DNA from: an uncultured Erysipelotrichales bacterium
GTDB lineage: Bacteria; Bacillota_I; Bacilli_A; Erysipelotrichales; Coprobacillaceae
Direction: 5' to 3'
Assembly (NCBI GenBank): GCA_910586805.1
Contig: CAJUJC010000049.1
Location: 1-5,902 of the forward strand
DNA length: 5,902 nucleotides
Both the position numbers and the translations under genes were made by a program. Below the pieces are notes generated by a model, which saw only the letters and a list, made by a program, of their open reading frames with translations, ran no database searches and was not told the origin of the DNA. Of this stretch, positions 1 through 5,541 are shown in pieces. Positions within the stretch are counted from its first letter, which is position 1; each line of letters begins with the position of its first letter.

Positions 1-1094
1 CATTCTTTTGTATCATCATCTAAAAAAGCATTTCCTGGAACAACTGCAACATTTTTTTTTAAAGCTTCTTTGACAAATAATTGCATATCTATATCTTTTG
101 GTAATGTCACCCAAATAAACATTCCTCCTGTTGGTATTGTATACTTAATATCAGGATGAAAATACTTTTTCATTTCGTCTAGCATCAATTGACATTTATC
201 TTTATAAATTTGTTGGATAGATGAAATATGTTGATCCATATCATATTGATCTAAATATCTAGCCATAACACGTTGTGCCCATAAGTTAGAATGAACATCA
301 CTTGCTTGTTTAGCAACTGTAAATTTCCCAACTATCTCTTGTGGTCCTATACAACAAGCCACACGCATACCTGGAGCAATAATCTTAGAAAGACTTGCTG
401 CATAAATAACCAATCCATCTTCATCTAATGATTTGATAGAAGGAATATCTTCACCATAAAATCTTAAATCACCATAAGGATTATCTTCAAGAATAAGAAC
501 TTCATATTTCTTTGCAAGTTCTAATACTTTTTTTCTATCCTCTAATGACATTGTTAATCCTGTTGGATTTTGGAAATTTGGTATTAAATAGATAAACTTT
601 GGCTTAGGATTTGTATTTAATGCATTTTCTAAAGCGTCCATATCTAAACGATTATCTTTATATTCAATGCCTCTTAAAACAACACCTAACGATTTAAAAG
701 AATTTAATGCACCTAAAAAACTAGGGTTTTCACAAACAACAACATCTCCTTCATTACATAAACATTTTGCTGCAAATTCCATAATTTGTTGAGAACCTGA
801 CGTAATCAACATCTTATCTCCTTCTTTTAAAGCCAATTCTTTTCTATTAAAAAATCTTGTTGCTGCTTCTATTAAATCTTTATCTCCTTCAGTAATCCCA
901 TATTGTAAAACACTGATAGGTTCATTTTTTAAAATATCAGCTGATATTTCTTCTATTTCTTTGACTGGAAAAGCTTCAACAGCAGGATTACCACCTGCGA
1001 AACTTATCATTTGAGGATCAGCAGTTGCTTTTAAAATTTCTCTAATTGCTGATGCTTTCACATTTGACATTCTTTTTGTAAATTCATATTTCAT
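1..1094 (-). CDS. PLP-dependent aminotransferase, fold type I (LysN/2-aminoadipate aminotransferase-like), C-terminus off the window
   Basis: Reading the minus strand from the ATG at 1094 gives 364 uninterrupted residues that run off the left edge, so the C-terminus (probably about 30 residues, since the family is usually near 400) is missing. Motifs in order: SFAGGNPAVEAFP near residues 31-43, QYGITEGDKDL at 64-73, SGSQQ at 99-103, the PLP-site loop PNFQNPTG at 172-179, LEDNPYGDLRF at 202-212 (Asp for the pyridine nitrogen), and SLSKIIAPGMRVA at 234-246, with Lys237 the expected Schiff-base lysine. There is no N-terminal GntR helix-turn-helix, so it is a free enzyme and not a MocR regulator. 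The family transfers amino groups between alpha-amino acids and 2-oxoacids in the cytoplasm; the exact substrate (2-aminoadipate, branched-chain or aromatic amino acids) cannot be read from sequence. The start is supported by GAGGTG seven bases upstream. It is divergent from the P-II-like gene. Confidence 0.93.
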   Translation of the reverse strand, partial: MKYEFTKRMSNVKASAIREILKATADPQMISFAGGNPAVEAFPVKEIEEISADILKNEPISVLQYGITEGDKDLIEAATRFFNRKELALKEGDKMLITSGSQQIMEFAAKCLCNEGDVVVCENPSFLGALNSFKSLGVVLRGIEYKDNRLDMDALENALNTNPKPKFIYLIPNFQNPTGLTMSLEDRKKVLELAKKYEVLILEDNPYGDLRFYGEDIPSIKSLDEDGLVIYAASLSKIIAPGMRVACCIGPQEIVGKFTVAKQASDVHSNLWAQRVMARYLDQYDMDQHISSIQQIYKDKCQLMLDEMKKYFHPDIKYTIPTGGMFIWVTLPKDIDMQLFVKEALKKNVAVVPGNAFLDDDTKE

Positions 1095-1115
1095 TTTCTA
1101 ACACCTCTTTTGCAT

Positions 1116-1144
1116 ATTATAAACCAAAAAAAGCCTAATAACTA
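1116..1144 (-). promoter_or_regulatory. candidate promoter of the aminotransferase gene
   Basis: On the minus strand a perfect TATAAT (1121 down to 1116) lies 17 bases from a weak -35, TAGTTA (1144 to 1139). The predicted transcript would start near 1109, giving a short leader that contains the ribosome binding site. The -35 matches only three of six bases, so this rests on the -10. Confidence 0.4.
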
Positions 1145-1171
1145 GAAATTTCTTTTTATAAGATATATAAT
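1143..1171 (+). promoter_or_regulatory. candidate promoter of the P-II-like gene
   Basis: TAGAAA (1143-1148) and a perfect TATAAT (1166-1171) are 17 bases apart. Transcription would start near 1178, leaving the Shine-Dalgarno almost at the 5' end of the mRNA. TATAAG at 1157-1162 is an alternative -10 with a more normal leader. A 10-bp palindrome, AGAAATTTCT (1144-1153), overlaps the -35 and lies between the two divergent promoters, so it could be an operator. Confidence 0.35.
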
Positions 1172-1191
1172 GGAAAAAAGAGGTGGATACA

Positions 1192-1530
1192 ATGCAAGCT
1201 ATATTTATCGTGTTAAATAAAACTGAATGTTTAGAAGAATTACTTGCAAGATTAAAAAAAGCAGGAATTAATGGTGGTACAATTTTGGAATCAACTGGAA
1301 TGGTGAAGTCAATTGATGATTCAGATGAAAGTTATCTTCTTGGATCTTTAAGATTATTCTTAGATAATCCTCGTCCAGAGAGTAAAACATTATTTTTTGT
1401 GGTAGAGGATGATCATGTTGATATAATTAGAAAGATTGTAGATGAAACTTTAGAAGGAATTAACAATCCTCATACTGGTATTATGTTTGGTATTCCTATT
1501 ACATTTGCTGATGGTTTAATGAAAAAGTAG
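1192..1530 (+). CDS. P-II-like small signalling protein (112 aa)
   Basis: The product is a 112-residue ferredoxin-like-fold protein resembling the P-II (GlnB/GlnK) superfamily. It shows an N-terminal beta strand MQAIFIVLNK, a helix ECLEELLARLKKAGI, a strand GGTILESTGM, and after a short loop KTLFFVVEDDHVDIIRKIVDETL (residues 65-87), ending in a TGIMFGIPI strand (95-103). The T-loop region (about 37-60) is short and has no uridylylatable tyrosine in the usual GlnB context, so control by uridylylation is unlikely; nucleotide or other small-ligand sensing is the family expectation. The start was moved: an upstream in-frame GTG at 1183 lies inside the Shine-Dalgarno GAGGTGG, while ATG 1192 has proper spacing. 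It is divergent from the aminotransferase, with no ammonium transporter or glutamine synthetase gene beside it in this window. The partner is unknown. Confidence 0.75.
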   Translation: MQAIFIVLNKTECLEELLARLKKAGINGGTILESTGMVKSIDDSDESYLLGSLRLFLDNPRPESKTLFFVVEDDHVDIIRKIVDETLEGINNPHTGIMFGIPITFADGLMKK

Positions 1531-1556
1531 AGATGTTCTCTACTTTTCTTTTTTAT
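1522..1556 (+). terminator. perfect hairpin terminator, probably bidirectional (copy 1)
   Basis: An 11-bp perfect stem, AAAAGTAGAGA (1523-1533) with its complement at 1537-1547, has a TGT loop and is followed by a T-rich run. The stop codon of the P-II-like gene (1528-1530) is inside the left arm. Read on the minus strand it is also followed by five Ts, so it can end the convergent operon that stops at 1600. An identical 26-nt copy lies at 4246-4271. Confidence 0.85.
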
Positions 1557-1599
1557 CCTTTTTGATGTTATTTGGGTGGGAATTTTTATAACTTTACTT

Positions 1600-2073
1600 T
1601 TAAAAAAGTTTCCCTGAAACACTACATGTTAATTTAACTGTCTGGTTTACTGTTTTTAGAATACTTCCATCTTGATGATATTGTTTAGCAGTAACACTCG
1701 CTAACGCTATTGCACCACTTTTTGAAGATTTCGCATTACTCAATTTCCAACTCGTTGAATAGTTTTTGGTACTTACTGACGATTCAGTGCAACTTGCTGT
1801 TTTACCATTATATGTAAATGTTCCCGTTACAGTAACAGACCAATATGTTGTTCCACTGCTTCCTTTGTATGAAGCTGTTTTTTTACCTGTTATTGATGAT
1901 CTTGCAAAAACATTACTCTGTTCAACCGCTACTTCAATATAACTTCCATCTTGAAATTGTTCTTCTATATAAGTATACGAATTGATACTACTTAACGCAT
2001 TTACATTTGAAATAGAAACCATTGCAGTTATACTCATTAATAACACAATAATTTTTTTAAAAAATCTTGTCAT
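1600..2073 (-). CDS. small secreted beta-rich protein (157 aa), last gene of the PadR operon
   Basis: The protein begins with a clear Sec signal peptide: basic MTRFFKK, a hydrophobic core IIVLLMSITAMVSI, and likely cleavage after VNA at residue 26. The mature part (about 131 residues) is rich in Ser, Thr and aromatic residues, with alternating strand-like segments such as TTYWSVTVTGTFTYNG (75-90). It has two cysteines, Cys95 and Cys150, that could form a disulfide. There is no LPxTG, lipobox or catalytic motif, so it is probably released. The overall look recalls small exported proteins of the DUF6147 type found in Bacillota, but that name is from memory and not tested. ATG 2073 is preceded by AAAGGAG immediately after the stop of the membrane-protein gene, 15 bases between the genes, so the two are cotranscribed. 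Function unknown. Confidence 0.8.
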   Translation of the reverse strand: MTRFFKKIIVLLMSITAMVSISNVNALSSINSYTYIEEQFQDGSYIEVAVEQSNVFARSSITGKKTASYKGSSGTTYWSVTVTGTFTYNGKTASCTESSVSTKNYSTSWKLSNAKSSKSGAIALASVTAKQYHQDGSILKTVNQTVKLTCSVSGKLF

Positions 2074-2088
2074 GAATCTTTTCTCCTT

Positions 2089-2463
2089 TTATTCTATGAT
2101 TTCAATTGTTTCTTCAATATAACTATTGTTACTATCTTTAACTTCCTCATATGTCTTTTGATATATATAAGCTCTATATGAGAAGAATACTGTACATATA
2201 ACCAAAAATAATATAAAAATGTTTCTTGACGTTCTAACAAACTTTGCTTTCTTAATTAATTCATAAATATTTTCTTGATTGTAATAATCCATAATGACTT
2301 CTTGTGGTGAACCCAATCTTTCAACAATTTCATCATAGTTTAATTTATGGCTTCCATCATCAATATTATCTGCCAATTTATTGAGATATTTTCTTTCTTT
2401 TTTCCCATAATATGCAAATAAGTATCGGCATTCTTTAAAGTAACATTTTATATCTTTATTCAT
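2089..2463 (-). CDS. HAAS/DUF6120-like single-pass membrane protein (124 aa)
   Basis: An N-terminal helical cytoplasmic domain (about residues 1-78) contains YLNKLADNIDD and ERLGSPQEVIMDYY (48-61), the GxPxEhhxxY signature of HAAS/DUF1700-type domains that accompany PadR regulators. One transmembrane helix follows (about 81-101, NIFILFLVICTVFFSYRAYIY), then a short acidic tail of about 23 residues. It resembles the DUF6120 family as I remember it. The ATG overlaps the end of the PadR gene by 8 bases, showing translational coupling, and the secreted-protein gene follows after 15 bases. Known PadR-HAAS pairs suggest an envelope-facing partner of the regulator, possibly modulating it at the membrane; that role is inference, and no ligand or partner can be named from the sequence. 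Confidence 0.75.
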   Translation of the reverse strand: MNKDIKCYFKECRYLFAYYGKKERKYLNKLADNIDDGSHKLNYDEIVERLGSPQEVIMDYYNQENIYELIKKAKFVRTSRNIFILFLVICTVFFSYRAYIYQKTYEEVKDSNNSYIEETIEIIE

Positions 2464-2785
2464 GTCTTCCCTCCATTAAATCATCAATCACTTTAACCAT
2501 TTCTTTATATTCATTATAAATTTTATCAAGATATTCTTTTCCTGATGGCTCTAAATGATAGTAAACCCTTGTCATTCTTTTACCAACTAACTTCTTCTTA
2601 CTCGTTATATATCCAATTTCCTCAAATTTGTAAAGAATAGGGTACATAGTTCCTTCTTTTACATCGATTTTTCCATGTGTTCTTTCTTTTAAGGTATGTG
2701 TAATCTCATAACCATAACAATCTTTTTCATCTAAAATCTTTAAAAATAACATTTCTAACTTAAAAAAACTATTTTTCTTAGACAT
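2456..2785 (-). CDS. PadR-family transcriptional regulator (109 aa)
   Basis: This is a compact PadR-type winged-helix regulator. LEMLFLKILDEKDCYGYEITHTLKERT (residues 10-36) is the first part of the helix-turn-helix, DVKEGTMYPILYKFEEIGYI (41-60) holds the recognition helix with the hallmark EGTxYPIL, and RVYYHLEPSGKEYL is the wing, followed by a C-terminal dimerisation helix to residue 109. PadR proteins usually repress their own operon and lose DNA binding on sensing a small molecule or envelope stress. The start was moved to ATG 2785, which has AGGGG seven bases upstream; an upstream in-frame TTG at 2812 has no ribosome binding site. The next gene overlaps its end by 8 bases. The divergent secreted-protein gene beginning at 2995 is a natural second target. 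Confidence 0.92.
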   Translation of the reverse strand: MSKKNSFFKLEMLFLKILDEKDCYGYEITHTLKERTHGKIDVKEGTMYPILYKFEEIGYITSKKKLVGKRMTRVYYHLEPSGKEYLDKIYNEYKEMVKVIDDLMEGRHE

Positions 2786-2854
2786 TACATCACCCCTATA
2801 TAAATTTATCAAATATAAGAAGTTAAATCAATATATAGATAAAATATATAATTG

Positions 2855-2882
2855 TTGACATATGATATAATCCTGATAAAAT
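2855..2882 (+). promoter_or_regulatory. candidate promoter(s) of the 292-aa secreted protein operon
   Basis: A perfect TTGACA (2855-2860) is followed after 16 bases by TAAAAT (2877-2882). Overlapping it, TGATATAAT (2863-2871) is a perfect extended -10 that could work without a -35. Either gives a leader of more than 100 bases before the ATG at 2995. The region lies between the divergent PadR operon and this gene and is rich in ATAT dyads where PadR could bind, but no single convincing operator stands out. Confidence 0.5.
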
Positions 2883-2994
2883 AAAATGGAAAAAAATCAT
2901 ATAAAAAGGGAGGTTGAAAATATTCAAAATCATATTAACAGATAATTGCTAAAATCAATAAAATAATTTTGGATATAAAAAGGAGAAAGAAATC

Positions 2995-3873
2995 ATGAAA
3001 AAACACAAACAATTATTAACTATTGTGTCAGCATTAAGTATAATGTTGTCAAGCATTCTAGAATTTAATAATGTACTAGCATATGAACCTGATATAAGTT
3101 ATAATTTGGTAGATGAGAATAAAGAAGTTTTAAATCAAAATGAGTTTGTAAGTATTGTTTCAGAAATAGAATCATATAAACAAAAGAAGTGTCTCAAATC
3201 TAATGATTTTAAACAATATAATCAATTATTAAAAGCAAAAGATGATTATAAAGATTATATAAGAAGTTTAAATAATCTATCTGATAATGAATTAAAGGAA
3301 CAAAATTATACTGAATCGCAAATTTTTGCCATAAGAAATTATGATGGTAGTGATGAGATGACTGCTAGAGCTGCAGCATCAGTTACTGGAACATTAAGCA
3401 AAACTGAATATAAATATAGTAGTTCTACAAAGAAAACATATCTTACTGCTACTTTTACTGTTAAATGGAAAGGAACACCTATATATAAGCATGATGATAT
3501 TATAGCTATTGGTATAGGTGGATCAGAAGCGGGATATTATGAGTCAAGTCATTCATTGAAAGTTAATAAAGCTGGTGGAAATTCTAATACGAACACTAGA
3601 TATACAGTTTATTCTGGTGCAGGTGTTTCAGCAAAATTTAAGATTCAAGATCCTCGTTATTTTAAAGTTTTTGAATCAGCGACTTTAACTTATCGTGCGG
3701 TTGCAGGTGGAAAAGTTACGGTTTCTGGAATATCGGCAATCTATTGTCATTGGGAGTTGTCAGTGGGTAACTCAGCATCATTTAGTATATCTTCTTCTGG
3801 ACCTTCTATATCATTTAATGTAGGACCTGCATGGACTACTGAATATCGAACTGCAAAGACATTATATTTATGA
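2995..3873 (+). CDS. secreted protein with helical prodomain and beta-rich C-terminal domain (292 aa)
   Basis: A Sec signal peptide (basic MKKHKQ, hydrophobic core to about residue 22, likely cleavage after VLA at 27-29) leads into a charged helical segment (about 45-125). That segment contains LSDNELKEQNYTESQI and RNYDGSDEM, then a TARAAAS stretch (123-129) that could be a processing site. The remaining residues, about 130-292, are strand-like and rich in Thr, Ser, Tyr and Gly (TYLTATFTVKW, IIAIGIGGSEAG, ATLTYRAVAGGKVTVSG), with one cysteine at 251. There is no LPxTG, SH3b, CHAP, LysM or other named domain. I recognise the layout as one seen in uncharacterised Bacillota secreted proteins, not a function. 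AGGAG lies nine bases before the ATG. A small membrane-protein gene follows after 19 bases, so both are cotranscribed; PadR control from the divergent gene is likely. A bacteriocin-like or surface-structure role is possible but unproven. Confidence 0.78.
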   Translation: MKKHKQLLTIVSALSIMLSSILEFNNVLAYEPDISYNLVDENKEVLNQNEFVSIVSEIESYKQKKCLKSNDFKQYNQLLKAKDDYKDYIRSLNNLSDNELKEQNYTESQIFAIRNYDGSDEMTARAAASVTGTLSKTEYKYSSSTKKTYLTATFTVKWKGTPIYKHDDIIAIGIGGSEAGYYESSHSLKVNKAGGNSNTNTRYTVYSGAGVSAKFKIQDPRYFKVFESATLTYRAVAGGKVTVSGISAIYCHWELSVGNSASFSISSSGPSISFNVGPAWTTEYRTAKTLYL

Positions 3874-3892
3874 TGAAGAAAGGTGACATATT

Positions 3893-4069
3893 ATGAAAAT
3901 ACAAGATATATTATTATTTTTATTCTACGCAGTATTAGTTTTTTTGGTCATTGCTCTATGCTTAAGCTATATAATGCCAAATGATGTTTTTACACTTATG
4001 ATTTATAATATGGCATTGACAATAACTTCATTTTTAGGTCTTATTTTTATTTTTTTTACAAAAAAATAA
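3893..4069 (+). CDS. small two-helix membrane protein (58 aa)
   Basis: This short gene encodes 58 residues that are almost entirely two hydrophobic helices: about 5-28 (DILLFLFYAVLVFLVIALC) and about 35-55 (LMIYNMALTITSFLGLIFIF), joined by a short MPND turn and ending in TKK. No signal cleavage site is seen. AAAGGTG precedes the ATG by about seven bases, and the gene begins 19 bases after the stop of the 292-aa secreted protein, so it is part of that transcript. Small two-helix membrane proteins next to secreted peptides or proteins often act as immunity or export-accessory factors, but nothing here proves such a role; a simple membrane-stress peptide is also possible. Confidence 0.75.
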   Translation: MKIQDILLFLFYAVLVFLVIALCLSYIMPNDVFTLMIYNMALTITSFLGLIFIFFTKK

Positions 4070-4375
4070 AGCAGAATACATTGCTTATAGTAAATTGAAT
4101 TTTCTTACACTATAATTTTACAATGATTTATTTTTGGATAGCTAAATTAGTATGTAGTGTAATGCTTCTAGAAAATTATCTTAGATAAAAAATATTTTTA
4201 ACTTAATGTATGAAGAAAAACTATTTAAGCATTATCTTAAGGTAAAAAAAGTAGAGATGTTCTCTACTTTTTTTGGTATTCTAAATTGATAATAAAAATA
4301 AATATCTAAATATTGACATACCTAATTATTCAACATTAACTCCTTTTCAAAATATTTCCAAGTCAAAGTCAAGAT
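4070..4375. other. intergenic stretch with a possible RNA fold and a terminator, no gene
   Basis: I see no gene with a ribosome binding site in these 306 bases. TTACACTA plus TAATTT (4105-4118) can pair with AAATTA (4144-4149) and TAGTGTAA (4155-4162), a 14-bp stem broken by a 5-base bulge. ATTATCTTA occurs twice (4175-4183 and 4231-4239). The only firm element is the hairpin terminator at 4244-4274. The rest is plain AT-rich sequence between two convergent units. Confidence 0.5.
4244..4274. terminator. perfect bidirectional hairpin terminator (copy 2)
   Basis: A 14-bp perfect stem starts with seven As and GTAGAGA, has a TGT loop and ends with seven Ts. Being symmetrical, it offers a T-run in both directions and so can end both the secreted-protein operon from the left and the synthetase transcript from the right. 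Its 26-nt core is identical to the terminator at 1522-1547. Confidence 0.85.
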
Positions 4376-4393
4376 TTATTGTTTAAATCTTGA
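4369..4393 (-). other. hairpin spanning the synthetase stop codon
   Basis: TCAAGATTTA (4369-4378) and its perfect complement (4384-4393) flank a TTGTT loop. The stop codon of the synthetase (4378-4376 on the minus strand) is in the stem. No T-run follows on the minus strand, so it is more likely a 3'-end stabilising or processing hairpin than a terminator. Confidence 0.4.
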
Positions 4394-5407
4394 TAAACCT
4401 TCAATAATTTCTTCTGAGAATATATCTTCAGGATCTCTTAATCCTTCTCTTACCAACATCACAAGAGATATCCAAACCAATACATTATATATATTCACAC
4501 GCTCTTTTTCATTGTGATCAATGATTCTTTGCCTTGATAATTCTTCAATTTCCTTCACATGATCCCTTACAAAATCATCTAATTCATGGATATATGTATA
4601 TCCCATATAATGAAATCTTTGTATTAAACGAGACTGAGAAATAAGTTCTCCATCTCTTTCAAATTCAAAATGAAATTCATTATGCAATGTTTCTAATATT
4701 CCATTAATAATAGGTGAAGTATTAACATATTGCATCAAAGAATTAGCATTAATATCTGTTTTTAATATTTTTTCAATATGCACAAGTCCTTTGTTGTAGT
4801 TTTCTATTTCTTTTGCAATATAAACAAATTCTTCATCTAACAATTCTAAAGTTGCTGATAATCTTGTTAATCTTCTACGTATATTTTTAGGAATTTCATA
4901 TTGTGATTTATATCCTAGACCATGTTCAATTTCAGCCCAAGAATGCTGGATTGTTGTACGAATTTGTAATTCAAAAACAATGTTTTTATAATCAGCATAT
5001 TCGATAAATTGACATCTTTCATCACTAAATTTCAATAATAAATGTAAAGAATTATAACCAAAGTCTATCCTATCATCATAATTCTTTTTTCGTTTATCTT
5101 TATATTCAAGGACTTGAAAATTGTCTTGAATACATTGAAATAAGCGGTCAACATCATTTTCAAATAAAGTAATGATTCTAGCAGCTACAACATCTGTAAT
5201 TTCATGAATATCCTGATATTTATTTTTATAAATAATCTTTTTCTTTAACGCTTCTTCATTTTTAATACGTATTGCCATATTAGAAATGCGAAAATGATTT
5301 GTTTCTACAATTCTTTCAAAAATATCTAAAATATCATCTTTAATTGAACGATATACATCTTGATTATCATGATATTGTTTAATAATCTTTCTTGCATAAC
5401 TATCCAT
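4376..5407 (-). CDS. stand-alone RelA/SpoT-domain nucleotide pyrophosphokinase (alarmone synthetase-like, 343 aa)
   Basis: The N-terminal about 170 residues form a RelA/SpoT synthetase domain. AIRIKNEEALKKKI begins near residue 45, EITDVVAARI (69-78) holds the metal-binding Asp72, FGYNSLHLLL (116-125) is the nucleotide-stacking loop with Tyr118, and FELQIRTTIQHSWAEIEH (145-162) has the catalytic Glu146 and the typical QHSWAEIEH helix. These residues are intact, so pyrophosphate transfer from ATP to a guanine nucleotide (or another acceptor) is expected. No HD hydrolase, TGS or ACT domain is present. Unusual points: Asn119 replaces the Arg of the common GYRSxH motif, and there is a long C-terminal extension (about 165-343) with a hydrophobic helix near 308-320, longer than the 200-260 residues of RelP/RelQ-type enzymes. 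A toxic (toxSAS) member cannot be excluded. The start is ATG 5407, since the in-frame GTG at 5416 sits in the Shine-Dalgarno GAGGTGG. Confidence 0.85.
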   Translation of the reverse strand: MDSYARKIIKQYHDNQDVYRSIKDDILDIFERIVETNHFRISNMAIRIKNEEALKKKIIYKNKYQDIHEITDVVAARIITLFENDVDRLFQCIQDNFQVLEYKDKRKKNYDDRIDFGYNSLHLLLKFSDERCQFIEYADYKNIVFELQIRTTIQHSWAEIEHGLGYKSQYEIPKNIRRRLTRLSATLELLDEEFVYIAKEIENYNKGLVHIEKILKTDINANSLMQYVNTSPIINGILETLHNEFHFEFERDGELISQSRLIQRFHYMGYTYIHELDDFVRDHVKEIEELSRQRIIDHNEKERVNIYNVLVWISLVMLVREGLRDPEDIFSEEIIEGLSRFKQ

Positions 5408-5435
5408 AAATTCCACCTCGTTTCTATCATATCAA

Positions 5436-5462
5436 ATGTATATGAAATATACATGAACTTAT
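5436..5462 (-). promoter_or_regulatory. candidate promoter and operator region of the synthetase gene
   Basis: On the minus strand the element ATAAGTTCATGT (5462 to 5451) leads into TATATT (5451 to 5446), a five-of-six -10, which would start transcription near 5440 and give a leader of about 33 bases. ATGTATAT (5436-5443) and ATATACAT (5447-5454) form an 8-bp inverted repeat around GAA that covers this -10. No good -35 is present. The 12-bp element is repeated in inverted orientation at the facing promoter. Confidence 0.4.
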
Positions 5463-5529
5463 TTCATTTATAAATGAATATGAGAAAAAATTGAGAAAAT
5501 TGCGAGACAAAATACACATAAGTTCATGT
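5451..5529. repeat. 12-bp inverted repeat shared by the two divergent promoters
   Basis: ACATGAACTTAT (5451-5462) is the exact reverse complement of ATAAGTTCATGT (5518-5529), 55 bases apart. Each copy directly precedes or touches the predicted -10 of one of the two divergent units, so both promoters carry the same element in the same relative place and orientation. Confidence 0.7.
5463..5478. repeat. 16-bp perfect palindrome between the divergent promoters
   Basis: TTCATTTATAAATGAA is its own reverse complement. It lies in the -35 region of the predicted synthetase promoter and about 50 bases upstream of the facing peptide promoter, the place of a repressor or activator site. AT-rich DNA gives such palindromes by chance now and then, so function is unproven. 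Confidence 0.5.
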
Positions 5530-5535
5530 TATGAT
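5527..5535 (+). promoter_or_regulatory. extended -10 promoter of the toxin mRNA (RNA I)
   Basis: TG, one base, then TATGAT (5530-5535) forms an extended -10, with transcription expected near 5542. A clear -35 is absent: TTGCGA at 5500 is too far away. The 12-bp element ATAAGTTCATGT (5518-5529) sits just upstream. Confidence 0.5.
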
Positions 5536-5541
5536 ACTTAT

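Noticed and set aside
1..1094. MocR-type regulator instead of a free aminotransferase
   Set aside because: The protein starts directly with the aminotransferase domain after a supported ATG and ribosome binding site; there is no helix-turn-helix.
1578..1614. GGGAA/TTCCC and AACTTT/AAAGTT dyads at the end of the 157-aa protein gene
   Set aside because: Short arms with long loops and no T-run; the perfect hairpin at 1522-1547 is a far better terminator.
2803..2831. Promoter of the PadR operon (TTGATT and TAAATT, 17 bases apart, minus strand)
   Set aside because: Both boxes match only four of six bases, and transcription would start on the Shine-Dalgarno; the true promoter is probably elsewhere in 2813-2994.
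4095..4116. TTGAAT and TATAAT as a promoter in the 4070-4375 gap
   Set aside because: The spacer is only 10 bases, too short for a sigma-70-type promoter.
4123..4188. 21-residue hydrophobic ORF (MIYFWIAK...) on the plus strand
   Set aside because: No ribosome binding site precedes it, and it overlaps the possible hairpin; hydrophobic short ORFs are common by chance in AT-rich DNA.
4313..4318. TTGACA as a plus-strand -35
   Set aside because: No acceptable -10 lies 16-18 bases downstream and no plus-strand gene follows.
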